Notes under the pieces: model-generated | Told to the model about the DNA's origin: nothing | The model's database searches: none | The model's input: only the letters and a program-made list of their open reading frames with translations | Made by a program: the position numbers and the translations under genes | Shown here: piece by piece, positions 34,196 to 46,799 of the stretch | Layout of the letters: each line of letters starts with the position of its first letter | Numbering within the stretch: position 1 is the stretch's first letter | NCBI RefSeq assembly: GCF_030272615.1 | Contig: NC_081411.1 | Coordinates: 45,399,517 to 45,463,516 of the forward strand | DNA from: Cryptomeria japonica | Taxonomy: Eukaryota > Streptophyta > Pinopsida > Cupressales > Cupressaceae | Length of the DNA stretch: 64,000 nucleotides | Direction: 5' to 3'

Positions 34196-34816
34196 TTAGG
34201 TATTCAAAAGTGTCCTTGGGTAGAGGTTTTGTAAAATATTGGCCACTTGCTCACCTATGCTTATATATTCAACCTTGACTTCCTTTTCAGCTACCTTCCC
34301 CCTCAAGAAATGATACTTAACTACTATATGTTTTGTCCTTGAGTGCATGACAGGGTTCTTGGAGATGTTGATTGCACTTGAATTGTCACATTTGATAGAG
34401 ATTGGACTTGCATACTCCACCTAGATGTCATTGAGTGTTTTCTTCATCTAGAGAACCAATGAATAACATGTAGTAGTAGCTATGTACTCCGCTTTAGGAG
34501 TAGATAAAGAGATGGATTCTTGTTTCTTGTTGTTCCATGAGACTAATCTACCGCCAAGGAAGAAGGCACCACCACTGGTGCACTTTTGATCATCAATGCA
34601 TCCTACCTAATCATCATATATGTATGCTTCCAAGCTGAAATCACCATTATTTGGATACCATATACCATGATCAAGCATACCCTGCAAATATTTGAATATT
34701 CTTCTCACAACGTTTACATGAGATTTCTCTGGAGAAACTTGAAATCTAGATACTATGCACATAACTTGCATTATATCAAGTCTAGAGGCAATTGGATATA
34801 ATAAACTTCCAATCAT
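34196..34816 (-). pseudogene. pol: B connection domain and RNase H
   Basis: From 34816 down: MIGSLLYPIASRLDIMQVMC, SPEKSHVNVVRRIFKYLQG, then YNNGDFS-like text and an RNase H tail with ISIKCDNSSAINISKNPV, HSRTKHIVVKYHFLR and QVANILQNLYPRTLL (34420-34200). Between the two pieces the LGG...SWNNKKQESIS and SKAEYIATTTCYS landmarks are readable with breaks near 34440-34560. The reverse transcriptase palm that should precede 34816 is absent; the next sequence on the strand is the integrase C-terminus. Confidence 0.85.
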
Positions 34817-34849
34817 TTATCTATAAAGAGTTTGATCTAAAATAGGTGA

Positions 34850-35735
34850 CTCATCATTTTTACATTCACACTTTCAACAACCTTCCTAAGACATTTGTTA
34901 AAACATTTATAAGCCTTGTTGTTAGTTGAGTAGCTAAGAAGATTCCATCATCACACTTTGCATCAAAATTTCATATTCCATCCTCATCTCTTCTAATGAA
35001 ACATTTTCTTCCAAAGACTTTAAAATGCTTGACAGTAGACTTCTTTCCATGCCATAATTCATATGGTGTCCTCTTGAGGTTCACTCTCAATTGTGCCTTG
35101 TTTATGGTGTATATTGTTGTGTGGACAACCTCTTTCTAGTAGACATCAAGAAGATTTGACTCATTTAACATTTTCCTTCGCATTTCCTTGAGTTTCCTAT
35201 TCTTTCTTTCTACAACACCATTTTGTTGTGGTGTTATAGTAGCTGAGTATTGTATTTTAATCCCATGCAGCTCACAGTATTCTTCAAACTCATTTGATGT
35301 AAAGTCACCTCCTTGGTCTGATATCAAATATTTTATCTTGTATCCTATTTCTCTTTTCAACCATTTTCCTAAAAATATTGAACCTTTCAAATGCTTGTGA
35401 CTTATCCTACAAGAAGGTCACCCATGCCATCCTTGAATAGTCATCTATGAGCAGCATGGAGTAACTTTTACCATTTAGAGCTCTTGTTCTTATTGGTCCA
35501 CATAAATCTATATGTACTAGTTCCAATGGCCTTGTGGTTGAATATTATTTTGTCTTAAAGCTTACCTTGGTTTGCTTGCATTTTTGACACTCATTACATA
35601 TAGTGATTGCTAGTTTGATAATCTTAGGTATATTCTAACATATCCCTTTAATTTTATTTTGACAAGATTGTCAAAATTTATATGGCCTAATCTTTTGTGC
35701 CATAGCCAACTTTCATCTACTTGTCCCATCATGCA
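34850..35735 (-). pseudogene. pol: B integrase
   Basis: The zinc-domain region (WLWHKRLGH-like, about 35720-35660, with breaks) and CXXC text near 35600 precede the core. The core has ISDQGGDFTSNEF (second catalytic Asp) and PQQNGVVERKNRKL (catalytic Glu) at 35390-35136. The C-terminal GRKCFI...DGIF..TQLT block reaches 34870. The first Asp region (GP...R) near 35500 is readable in a shifted frame. The deletion of the reverse transcriptase core starts just after it, at about 34850. Confidence 0.82.
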
Positions 35736-36100
35736 TTGTGACTCATATCATTCCTTCAAGTTGTATACATTGCTATTGGTCCTCGTACCTTCTGCAGTTA
35801 ATTTGCCGTTGCTTTCTTTTCTAATTTCACATCCATGGGAATAAAAAATAAACTTGTATCCTTTGTCACACATTTGACTTACACTTAGTAAGTTGTGTTT
35901 TAGTCCCTCAATATAGTGTACATTGTGTGCTTTCAACTTACCATTAGTGGTTAATGTTCCTTTTCCTTAAATCTTGATGGAGGAGTTGTCACCAAATCTA
36001 ATTGAGCCACCATTCCAATCTTCAAGTTCAATGAACTTCTTCTTGTCTCTCATCCTTTATTTGGAGCACCCACTATCAACAACCCATAGGGTTTTCCTCT
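35736..36100 (-). pseudogene. pol: B protease and GAG-preintegrase region
   Basis: The protease active site WVVDSGCSK lies at about 36095-36065, followed by DKKKFIELEDWNGGSIRFGD and, after a stop, MKAHNVHYIEGLKHNLLSVS with CDKGYKFIF (35936-35750), the usual end of copia protease. The DSG triad is intact; stops lie at about 36060 and 35968. Confidence 0.85.
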
Positions 36101-36239
36101 CTGCATGCAGTGTTGTTTTCCCAATTAGACTTGATTCATTCTTGTCTTTTTTCTTTTCTATACACACTTTCTTGGTTGCTTTTCTCATCTCTATTGTTGC
36201 ACTCTAAATGTGGTTTTTGGTTCCACAATAGATGTCTTC

Positions 36240-37759
36240 TTATGTTAAGTAGCTCTTGAGTTGTAGTATTTTTCTATATGACCATAATTTTGATAGTAGT
36301 AGCACTTTGCATTTATATTAAATGATAAAATAGATGGTTTACCACTAGACTGAAATGTTTTTTTCCTACACTCATAGCTCTTATGGCCAAATTCATTATA
36401 GTCATCATACAACATTAATATCTCTTAGAGAAGCAAAAGGATTCTTGTCTTCGTAACTATGAGGTGATCTATGCATAAGTCTACAATCTCAAATTTTATG
36501 TCCATATGCATTGCATTTATAACAATAGCCATGAAATTGAGAAGAATACTAGTTGTTGTTGGTTAAAATAGTCTACATTGGCCTCCTTGGAGTAGAATTT
36601 CTCAGTCTTATAAACTTCTTTCTCATATCCTTAACACTTGTGAAGCCTTCATCATCTGGATTTTCCTTTCCTTTTGAATCAACATTATTATTTTTTGTAG
36701 CAGCAGCAATAGCATGAGCATGTGTCTTCATGCTCTTAGTTGTAGTATTTAAGTCTATCTTCTTTCTTGGAGCATTGTTGACCTTGAAAGTTTTTTTACG
36801 ATCATTCATGTTTGAAGATACAAAATTTATGTCCCCTTTTGAAGACTCAGTACTAGTAGAACATTTTCCTTCCTCATATCCTACACCCATAGAATCTTTT
36901 GAATGTTTTTTCTTATTCATCATTTCATTCTATGCATTGGTGCTTCCATCATATTTCATCCTCGGCTTGAAATCTTCTTTGCATTTCTCAAGCTCTTTCC
37001 TAAGATTCACAACTTCTTGTTATAGCTTTCGACACTCCTTTTCTTTGGCTTCCAATTTTGATTTTATTACTTCACTCATTCTCTTGGCTTCTTCTAGATG
37101 AGTTGTTAAGGTGTTGGTATTCATTCTAGACTGTTCAAGTTTCTTGCTGAACTGATTTTTCTCCTTTATGGCTAACATCTTGTATTTTGAATACTCTTCA
37201 CTTATGTTGTCAAGTTCTTCAAGAGAACATATTAACTCTCCTTCAAGATCAGCCTCAACATCAGCATCCTCTTCCTCATTGTCATTTCAATTTTCAAATT
37301 GTGTTCCACTTTGCTCCTCATTAGGGACCTTTTGATCTATAAAAAAGATTAGTTTGTTTTTCACCTTCATAGTAATCTTCAGCTGACTCACTTTCACAAT
37401 CAAAGACATCACTATCAACAAAGTAAAGAATTTTCTTCTTCTGTAAATTTCTTCTTTTAGTTTTATAAAACTTTTTTATCTATATCCTTGACTTTACCCT
37501 CATTATTATCCTCCTTTATCTTATAAGGACACTTAACAACAAAATGTCCTATTTTACTATAGTCAAAACATTTGAAAGGAGTATTTCCTCTATACTTACC
37601 TGATCCTTTCTTTAATTTTCTTACAAAGTTGGCTTCAACATCATTTGATTCTTCATCATCTACACAAATTGCAAGCTCTTTCCCTTCCTTCTCAAAGATG
37701 AAGGAAACTTCTTTCTTTGACAGTTCAGTACTTATAGTTCTCATTTCATATGTAGATAA
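36240..37759 (-). pseudogene. gag: B gag, C-terminal part with zinc knuckles and coiled coil
   Basis: Read from 37759: TYEMRT and a Lys/Glu-rich stretch, a knuckle CFDYSKIGHFVVKC (about 37568-37520), a coiled-coil region (about 37300-36920; Lys/Glu/Leu heptads with breaks), a basic Ser/Thr/Asn-rich linker (36923-36573), a knuckle CYKCNAYGHKI.DC (about 36535-36490) and two weaker ones (EFGHKSYEC near 36380; CYYYQNYGHIEKYY near 36290). This knuckle, coiled coil, knuckles order is the known Sirevirus Gag layout. The N-terminal half is on the far side of C at 52043-52632. Confidence 0.82.
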
Positions 37760-39109
37760 TGTTGGCAACAACAAGGAAAACTTAAAGGGGAAGGGTGAAT
37801 TGGTTTTCACCAGATGAAAAAAATTAAGCACAATCTCGGATCAGATCAACTGTAGAAAAACCAAAAAGATAACAACAATAACAACAACACACATAACACC
37901 AATATTTTTGACGTGGAAAACCCAGTTAAGGGAAAAACCATGGTTGGAACCTACCCACAATAAGATGATACTCTATAGTAGTATATGTGAATATTACAAT
38001 GGGGAATGCACATGCATTGAAGGTCACTTCTTAGAGCTCACTGCTCAAATTACAATGACTCAGAAGTCTACAACCCTCAGGGAAGGTTCACTACCTTACA
38101 ATAAAATTTGGATTACAATCTAGTTAAGATGAACTGCAAGGATAACATCTGCTAATGAGTGATGACAGTTCTGGTTAAGAATATTTGTCTTCTATGAAAT
38201 AATCTCTGCTCAATACAACACACTGAAAGATAAATTCACTTGTTCGCACAAACATCACTCTCTAATAATGCAAACTCAACACCGACACCCATATTTCTTG
38301 AATATTTCACCCATTTATACAAATCATCAACCTTGACTACAAGGTTGGCTAAACACTCAACACCTAATTACAAAATTACATCACACGATACATAAATTAA
38401 CCATCGAACCAATAAATACCATAAAAAACATAGAATGGACCTAAATAAACTCTCCAAACATGCACCACCACTGGAAATCTTTCCAAGATCAACCGCAACA
38501 TGCTACACTACCAAAAATACCGCATAACATGAAGAATATCACTAGACCTAGAAGATATTCAGTAACTCATAGAAGGATCAATGAAGACCACCAAAACAAA
38601 TAGGACATGATTAAAAAATACCAACAAGAACATTAGAACCATCCACAATAGCTGTGCATTAACACCACTTATTCAAATCTTCATCGATCAACATGCTAAA
38701 ACACAAGAACACTTATCAACAACAACTCAGATAAGAAAGATAGCTTGCAGAGCATCAAATCATGAACCATTTGAAATGAAGATACACACGAACATCCAAA
38801 AAAAACTCCCAAATCCACAACCAAAGATCAGATCATACTGGAGCACAACTGATTAAACAATAGAATACTACAACACTAAACATTGAAAACCAATCTCCAT
38901 ACCAGAATCCTCAACTCGATCAAATCACCATATTGCATCAAGGAATCAATAAAGTATCTCTAGTTTATTGAATATCCCAAGCAGATAAACCAGCTAGATC
39001 AACTTACTGAAATCACCGAATCATCAAAACAATTCTCTGCAACACCAAAATACAAGAATATGTTAACATCAATGAAAATATTATATCCTAGTAGAAGCAA
39101 TATCCAAAA
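37760..39109 (-). repeat. 3' LTR of C
   Basis: About 1350 bp aligned by eye with 50695-52042 along its length (TGTTGGCAAC... to AGCAATATCCAAAA). The terminal CA seen in the other copy (TTCAACA) is degraded here. Confidence 0.9.
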
Positions 39110-39345
39110 AAATACCCCTTTGGCATTGATCTCAACATATGAATGTGAAAAAAAATCAATGCAAAGGAATAAATCACCATCATCAAATTCCAATAGACTC
39201 CTCCTAAGATCATGCACACAAGACTCCAAATATAAGGCATTTTTTCACATGCATCTCTCCCCCTTTGACAACAATGCCAAAGACAAACAAAAATCATGCT
39301 TCTCTCCCTTTAAGAAGGAAAATCTCTCCCCCTTAGGATAAGCTT
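39110..39345 (-). other. C polypurine tract cluster
   Basis: On the minus strand, purine tracts lie next to the LTR (CCAAAGGGGTATTTTTT, about 39106-39123), at about 39252-39264 (CAAAGGGGGAGAG) and at about 39322-39336 (AAGGGGGAGAGATT). This is a Sirevirus-type multiple-tract arrangement. Confidence 0.7.
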
Positions 39346-39462
39346 ACAACAGAAAATTTGAACCACACACTAACTACTCCGATTGAGTAGCATCACCAAC
39401 CCATCAACTTAGATAAGAAGATAAGACTGTAAAGTCCACTTGATTGATGCATCTTAGTGTAT

Positions 39463-39890
39463 CTAGTTCTCATCAAGAGGGGAAGAGATCCTTAAATTGT
39501 CTCTCAAATAAATGAATATATTTGTAGGCAAAGGCAGTAAACTATTTGTAATCTGATCCTTTGTAGATACAAACTCCAGTTTTATTTCTTCAGCACCAAC
39601 TTTCTCCCGCAAGAAGTGATACTTAATTGATATATACTTTATTTTAGAGTGTCGTACCACATTCTTTGAAATATTAATAGTACTTGAATTGTCGCAATAA
39701 ATAACTGTAGGCTTGTCATACATAACTCTGATATCCTTCAACATTTGCTTCATCCAAACTACTTGAGAACAGTTGCTAGCAATGACAATGTATTCAGCTT
39801 GATTAGTAGATAGAGATATAGCATCTTGTTTCTTAATTTCCCATGAAACCAACTTCTTTCCTAAAAAGAAAGCTCCACTGGTATTCCTCT
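39463..39890 (-). pseudogene. pol: C RNase H
   Basis: MVSWEIKKQDAISLSTNQAE with YIVIASNCSQVVWMKQML (Glu of the catalytic set in NQAEY), VIYCDNSSTINISKN (Asp) and HSKIKYISIKYHFLREKV, ending in a decayed tail DQITNSLLPLP where QIADIFTKPL is usual. Its first Asp lies in YSDVDWEGD (about 39920). The frame from 39852 is open for 129 residues, so this domain is nearly whole apart from the changed tail. Confidence 0.88.
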
Positions 39891-41001
39891 TCTAGTCATC
39901 AACATCACCTTCCCAATCAACATCACTATAGGTATATAGCATAAAATCATCATTCTTCGGATACATCAACTCATAGTCAATAGTTCCCTTCAAGTATTTG
40001 AAAATCCTCTTTACAATAGTAACATGAGTCTCTTTAGGATCAACCTGAAATCTAGTAGTACAAAGACAAACAACATGCATAATATCCGGTCTAGTCTGAG
40101 TTAAGTACAATAATCCACCAACCATAGATCTATACAAAGTCTAATTAACTTTTCGAGATCCGTCATTCTTAGACAAATTGCATCCAATCACCATTGGAGA
40201 TCCAATAGGTTTAGAATCATCTAACCCAAACCTTTTCAACAATTCCTTCACATTCTTAGATTAAGAAATGAAAATACCGTTACCAATCTTAGTAATTTGT
40301 AATCCTAATAAATTTTTTATCTCACCTATCATAGACATCTCAAACTCCTTTTGCATATCATCAACAAACTTCATACTCAAATCATCATCACCTCCAAAAA
40401 TAATATCATCCACAAATTCTTCAACAATAAAAATATTATCTTTATCAATATTAAAGTATAAGTTACTATCAACAATACCTTTACAAAATCCCAGCTTCAT
40501 TAAATACTTATCTAATCTAGCATACTAGGTTCTATGCGATTGCTTCAGTCCATACAATGCTTTCTTCAATTTGCACACCATATCTCTTTCATCTGACAAA
40601 GATAATCCTTCTGATTGTTCAATGTAGATTTCCTCTTCCAAAGTTCCATTTAAAAAGGTTGACTTGACATCCATCTGGTTTACGTTGAAATTCTTGTAAG
40701 CAACACATATAAGTAGAAATCTAACAACATCAATTCTAGCATAATCAATACCTTCCATCTAAGACCATCCTTTACATACCAATCTTACTTTGTTTCTCAC
40801 CACTTCACTAGCTTCATTTAGTTTATTCTGGAACACCCATTTAGTACCAATTACATTCTTGTCTTTAGGTCTCAAAACAAGCTCCCATGTGTTATTCTTG
40901 TCAATGTGATTTATCTCTTCTTTCATCACTTTTAGCCAGTTCTCATCCTTACATGTTTCCGCTCCATCTTTAGGCTCAATCTTGGAAATCAAGCATATCT
41001 C
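39891..41001 (-). pseudogene. pol: C reverse transcriptase
   Basis: From 41001: ICLISKIEPKDGAE, WLKVMKEEINHIDKNNTWEL, GTKWVFQNKLNEASEVVRN, then after a stop near 40759 YKNFNVNQMDVKSTFLNGTL (catalytic Asp) and KKALYGLKQSHRT. Then KLGFCKGIVDSNLYF, VEEFVDDIIFGGDDD (FVDD at the active site) and MIGEIKNLLGLQITKIGNGI, and the connection block YRSMVGGLLYLTQTRPDIMH (40137). Three or four stops separate the pieces but the motif set is complete. G1 is inserted at the ICLISKIEP boundary, upstream of the polymerase domain. Confidence 0.9.
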
Positions 41002-42560
41002 TATAGTGTCATTAAATTTTGACCCTTGCAATTTGCGACCACATTAGGGTCTTCATGTTGGTGATTTAAATCCTTAAGCCTGATCAGAGACCCGAGACTT
41101 TATCAACCCCTAGAAACCACACTTGTTCTTCCCTCCACACTGCCTGAACCTGCATCATGTCCCGAGACAAGGGCAGGACAGGGGCGTGGCACCCCTGTCC
41201 CCCCTAGGATAGGGGCGTGGCACCCCTATCCTCCTAGGACAGGGGCGTGATACCCTTGTCCTTGCCCTATTTTGGGGCCCCCTCTATCCTATCCTTGCAT
41301 TGGACTTTGCATAAAGCAGGAAAAATTTCCCTTTGTCAGCGTGTGACAAAAAATCATTCAATTAACCCTAATTGACAAGTATATAAGTCACAGTCACCCT
41401 CCCATTTGAAGAAGTTGAACAAAGTTCAAGAAGCAATAAGTTGGATAAGCGAAGAGTGGGCATAAGTTCAAGAATTCAAGCATTTCTTTCCAGCATTGAA
41501 CATTCTCAAGCCTCCCTTCAAGGCTACGTGTTGCATTCAAGTCAAGGATTCAATCATTAAAGAGAGACCCCTTTCAACATTCAATTTAATACAAGCGAAT
41601 CTCCCTACATTCTATCTACAACCTCCCTTGAGGTGAATTACATTTTAGTCTTTCATTTACATTTACTTGCGAGTGCTTTCTTTCATCTTTTGGTTAACTC
41701 CAAAATTGGGGTTTGACCTGAAGTCAAACCCCTAATCCCGACCCTTTTCTTGTCCTACAATTCAAATTTTCAATTTCCCTCCTTTTTCAAAATTCAAAAT
41801 TTTTAAAATTAAGTGTTTAGGTCCTAAAACCCTAATTTTAAAATTTAATTGGATATTGTGCAAATTTCAATCAATTTCAATTAATTTCAATTTTCTGAAC
41901 ATTTTTTCAAGGTGTCCCTATCCATTAGGTTTGACCCTTTTCAAATTTTCAATTCAATTCCTTTTTTTTATTTCTTTTCTCAAAACCCTAATAGGGTCCT
42001 ATTTTCACATTCAACCCTTCATTTTTCCTATCTAGAGACTGTAAAATCTGCCAATTTTTTGAGGTTAGCTTTAAAATCATCGTAACTTCAATCCCTAAAT
42101 TTTTTTTTTAAAAGTTGGCCAGACAGTGTGCACTTTCAACAGGGTCCCTGACTTTTTTCCCAAAATTTTGAGAGACTATTACGACCATATTTAATAGCTT
42201 AAGTCTAGAAAATTGGCTGATTTTGTCAATTTTTGATCCCTCTAAATTAAAAATACCTTCAAAATTCAACATTTCAAATTTCAAGAAATTTTTTAAAATT
42301 AAGTGGTTAATTATAATCTGCCCCAATTTTAAAAATTTTGATTTTATCAATTTTAAAATTAAGTGGTATCCCATAGGCCCTAATTTTAAATTCCAATTTC
42401 CTTTCCTTTATCATAAAAATTATTTTTGGAAATTTTGTCGTTTTCTTCTTTCAACAAAGTTCAAATTGATTAATCATTATTTTCCCAAAATTTGCATTAT
42501 TCAATTTTTGTACACTTTGTTCTTCTTATTCAAAATTAAAATTTTTTCCCTCTAGTGCAT
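41002..42560 (+). repeat. 5' LTR of G1 (right limit approximate)
   Basis: It aligns with 46815 onward through the GACCCTTGCAATTT.CGACC start, the hairpin repeats, the TATATAAGTCACA promoter-like stretch (about 41379-41391) and CTACAACCTCCCTTGAGGTG. After about 41750 the two copies diverge strongly, with weak matches near 42110-42190. I cannot locate the exact end or a clear primer-binding site. Confidence 0.65.
41176..41261 (+). repeat. Triple hairpin repeat in G1 LTR
   Basis: Three 25-nt units with a period of about 30: 41176-41200 (GGACAGGGG / CCCCTGTCC around CGTGGCA), 41207-41231 (GGATAGGGG / CCCCTATCC around CGTGGCA) and 41237-41261 (GGACAGGGG / CCCTTGTCC around CGTGATA). Stem changes are paired (C-G to T-A) or leave a G-T wobble. 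The 3' LTR has two such units at 46990-47012 and 47019-47043. Confidence 0.9.
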
Positions 42561-42592
42561 GATTTTTACCACTATTAGTCCTACCTACACTA

Positions 42593-44332
42593 TGCCCGTT
42601 AGATGAAGCATTATAATTAAGGCTTCCCAAGGTTTAATTACTGAGGAGAGGGAGAATAGTTTGGGTGACTTCTTTAATGAGGAGAATGGTAATTCTTCCC
42701 ATCCTAATCATGTCCCTATCTATCCAATTGATGAATCTCATGATAAAAAAGAAGAAGCTTTAACTAGAGTTTCCATAGATCAACTTTCAAAATTGGACAA
42801 TCAATTTGATAACTTTCAACAATGGATGTCCCAAGAATACCCTAATAGCAAAGTTATTCCATTAATTGAAGGCCTTAAATGCATGATTCAAAGTGATCAA
42901 AATGGAATTGATATATTGTGGGACATTGCTCATATTATTGATTCTAATGTCATGCCTATCAAGATTTGTGCTGAGAACTTAGGTTATTCACAACCTTCAA
43001 ATCAAATCAAGCATTCTATTTCTTTGTCTACTCCTATGACTAGTGTTCCTACTTTTACCTCAACCATCATGGTTACATCAACTCAAAATGTCATCCCTAC
43101 AAAAGTTAGACATGGGGGAAATCCCTCTTCTTCATTTGATCCTCCATCTTTACGTATGTCTTCCATAAATATTCCTATTATTCCTCAACCAATCAATGTG
43201 ACACAAGGGGGCAATTCATTCAACAATTTTATTCCTCCTTTAAGTGTCCCGTTTCTTACTCAATCATCACCTATGCCTACTTATCATAATATCCCACCAC
43301 CTTATTCTCAATCCATGCCTTCCTTCAATAACATCACACAACCTTCTCAATCAACCATGTCTAATATCAATTCTTCTATCAAAGTGACCATTATCAATCC
43401 TGCTCAAACTGTGTCTTCCTTACAACAACATATTGCTTCCACGAGTCAATCCAAGTTTAGTGTGCCCACATTTGATGTTGCGAGCCCACTTTCTCTTGAA
43501 ATTGTTAAATTATTCCAACCTAAGCATGTTGAGGTCCATCAATTGGAACTCTATAATGTAAAAGGTGATCCTCTCATGCATGTGAAGACATTTGAAACCT
43601 TGTGTACTGATTTTGCTTATGATCCAAGATTGCTCGCAAAATTGTTTACAAGAACACTAAGAGATTAGGCTTTACAATGGTATTGCTCTTTGCCTTCTTA
43701 TTCTATCACTTCTTTTCAACAATTATAAAATTCTTTTATTCAACAATTTCAAAACAACATTTGTCCTACAATCACTTTGACTGATTTAATGCATTATAAA
43801 CAAGGTGTTAAAGAAAAAGTGATTGATTTCACTGGTAGATATAACAATTTATGTGCTCAAATTTCTTTTCATGTACCTGATAATGTTATTGAAATAAATT
43901 TCATTTCTAATTTGCAAAAAGATATCAGGGAAAAGCTTCTTTTGTCTAAGTTTACTGTCTTTCTGCAGTTGTGTGCAACACTCCACAATTATCAATTGGC
44001 TATGAGTCAAATGGAGCAATCTACTCCTATGGCTCTGAGTGATAAGGGGGAAAGTGTTCAACAACTATTTTCAAAGTTCAAACCAACAAAAAGCTTCATC
44101 AAGTTCAATGATACAATAAACAACAACAATGTGAATGCTACAACAAGTGTGCCTCCTATTTCTAAACTTTAAAAGAGAAAGACAATTTACTCCTTTGAAT
44201 GAATCTTTGCATAGTATTATGTCTATTATGTCTCAATTATTACAAAGAAATGTGATCAAACTTCCTCCTATCAAACCAATTGACCCATCTAAGCTTGCAT
44301 CCCCTTATTTTAATAGCAATTCCTTTATTTAA
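42593..44332 (+). pseudogene. gag: G1 gag (broken)
   Basis: An ATG at 42593 runs into a TGA four codons later; the same frame then reads KASQGLITEERENSLGDFF and on to 43668 (335 residues from 42661), including FDNFQQWMSQEYPNSKVIP, a long Pro/Ser/Thr-rich middle, and FSVPTFDVASPLSLEIVKLF. Gag proper begins near 43540 (VKGDPLMHVKTFETLCTDFA), stops at 43666-43668 where LRD.ALQWYCSLP should read on, and resumes to 44172 with GVKEKVIDFTGRYNNLCAQI and NFISNLQKDIREKL. This is the retrotransposon Gag pattern of plant Tat elements. A decayed zinc-binding tail (HLGHDTEKSFALK) follows near 44340. Confidence 0.85.
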
Positions 44333-44335
44333 TTT

Positions 44336-46027
44336 CATCGTCATCTTGGTCATGATACTGAGAAAAGTTTTGCATTGAAAAGTAATATTCAAAATTTGAT
44401 TGATAATAATACTATATCTGTGGCAGGTGTGAATGATAAGGGAAACAAATCAATAGCTCCTCCTAATCAAAACCTTAAGATTTTTACTGATCCTTTGCCT
44501 TCTTATACCTCTAACGTGATTTAGACTGAGCATACTTCTTTCTCTCCTTTTGATCTTACTACCACAACTACGAATTTGGTGAATATGATAGAGAAACAAG
44601 AGACACCTAAGGATCCTTGTATTACATTCAACCCTAGTGAGACCATTAGGGAACCCAATGGGCCTTTATACATAGTTGCAAAGGTTAAGGACATACCTTG
44701 CTATGGTGCTCTTGTTGATCCCTCTTGCATGGTTAATGTCATTACTAAGGAGTATCTCTTCACTTTACAATTGCATAAACCAATCTATGATGACTCTAAT
44801 GTGGTTGTGAAGTAATTTTATGGCTTTTCTTGTCCTACCATTGGTTCTATCACCCTTCCTGTTGAGGTTCGCACTAAATCTATGGATGTCAACTTTGTTA
44901 TCATTCCCTCTTTAGAAAAATTATGTGTGAAGTTAGGATACCCTTGTCTATCTTCCATGAAGGCTATTGCTTTTCCTATTCATAAGTGTTTGAAATCTCC
45001 TCACAATAGAGAAATCATAACCGTGAACCATAGCTTATTTTTCCCGTCCAAAAGAAGCCCTAGTGTTCCTATTGTTCTCTTTTGGCCTAAGAAATTTCAA
45101 TCTCTTCCACAAAGGAGGGATGCTCTTTTTAAATCTTATCAAAAATGGAAGAAAGATATGATCTTATCTTTGAGTCAACCTAGATCCCCAACACTTGACA
45201 CTCCCATCCTTCTTGAAGATGGAATCCTTCCCCTAATTGATAGGACTAATCTTCCTCCTAAGAAAAATCCTCAACCTATTCCAATGGATGTGACTATCCC
45301 TTCTCCTAAGAATAACAACAATATTTCTCCTAAGGTTAGACCTATACCACCTCCCCATGATGGATTCAGTCTCCTTCCTACACCTAATATTCCTCCTTTA
45401 TATGGTACAGTTCCACCTCCTTTCTCTTCTAGAGAGAAGAGGCCTGCCTCCTCTCTTGTCCAACCTAAAAGACCTCAACCAAAGCCTTCAACTATCAAAG
45501 AGGAGATTGTTCCTCCTTTCATAAATATTCCCCCTCCTTCTCAGTCTTCCACTAAGACTCGATGAAATTTTTTTGCGAGAGAGAACCAACAAAGACATCG
45601 TGCTCAAGCTTGTGAAGTTGTTCCTCAAACCATTCAATCTCCCAAGACTCTAACAATTGATATGATTCCCTTTTCTCCTAAGAAAGATGTTGACCCTACA
45701 TACCCAAATCATAAGTTGCACAAAACATGTGATGGTTTTACTCCTATTCATGTTCATTCTCCTCTTTATATAAATCTTGATGAATAAATGAGTGAAAATG
45801 TTATTCATGATGGCAATACAACTCCTAATTCTTCTAATATTTATTATGATTATGTTGATGTGGACAAGAACTTATCAACTAAATTTTCACAAACCCTAAT
45901 CCTAGCTCCTAGAATCGAACAAAGTGACTTACCACATGAGCATAGTCATTGTTTGGATCTTGTGATATCTCCATCTAATTGTGCTCGATGTCGCTCCTCT
46001 GACATGTTTCTCACCTTCCCCAAATAG
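44336..46027 (+). pseudogene. G1 protease-like segment and Pro-rich tail
   Basis: GPLYIVAKVKDIPCYGALVD followed by PSCMVNVITKEYLF (44576-44815) matches the N-terminal half of gypsy proteases; the active-site triplet is D-P-S rather than D-(T/S/N)-G. Then MDVNFVIIPSLEKLCVKLGY and PCLSSMKAIAFPIHKCLKSP (44882-45565), and a Pro-rich region with repeated PPLYGTVPPPF-type words and basic clusters. The frame ends at 45565; a further decayed piece runs to 46027. Nothing resembling reverse transcriptase follows. A very similar segment order is seen in the fragment at 2100-2760. Confidence 0.72.
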
Positions 46028-46799
46028 TGATCAACAATATCGGTAGTTGAATGTCATCCTAGATTAGCAATATTAGCACATAGATCTTCTCTCTCTCTCT
46101 CCTTTCTTTCTATTTTGTGACTATTCTTCTATGTGTATCCATGTTCTTCTATTTTCCCTTAATGTCTACTTGAGGATGATGTAAAGCATTGAGATCTCTT
46201 TTGGTCTCTTTCCTATTGACTCAAAAGACATCCTCTATTCCCTTTCTTCCAAGGTAGTGTCCTTTCTTTGGAGAATGACAATTATTACATGCACATATGC
46301 ATATATGATATACATGAGTTATCATACAACATACTAACCCCAAGGAAAGTGAAACTACCCTGTGTTTTGTATTCATCATCCCTGGGTTTATTCCTTGATT
46401 GGGGCCTAAATCCTTGTGATAATGTGCTCCCTCTCTTCTCTCTCTCTTGGGTGTATCCTACCTTAAATAAATCACTCCCGATAAGGTGTGCGCAATCTCT
46501 TTAACGTGGGGCATACACTTCACTCATATTTTCCTTTTTGATACTTAGAATAATTTAGTGAACTCAACTTTGCTTTATAATTTTGGTAACTTTTTCATGA
46601 CTCATAGTGAGGGGAACCTTTCTACTTGTAGTCATGGTTTTCCCTTCTTGATCTTCCCTTTTACTTTGTCAATCAATATTGTAATATCTATAGTCCATTG
46701 GGGGCTTACTGCATCTTGCCTCCTTGACATGGTCGAAGTCTTTCAATCTTGTTTCCTTGTACTTTACCAACAATATTTGTGTATGCTTATACTCCCGCT
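46028..46799 (+). other. G1 3' untranslated region
   Basis: CT-rich (TCTCTCTCTCTCC near 46090), with TTGAGATCTC and TTGACTCAAAA words shared with 24850-24920. Short open frames without recognisable content. Confidence 0.55.

Noticed and set aside
42108-42555. Open frames on both strands in the G1 LTR region
   Set aside because: Low-complexity AATTT/AAATT text; open by composition.
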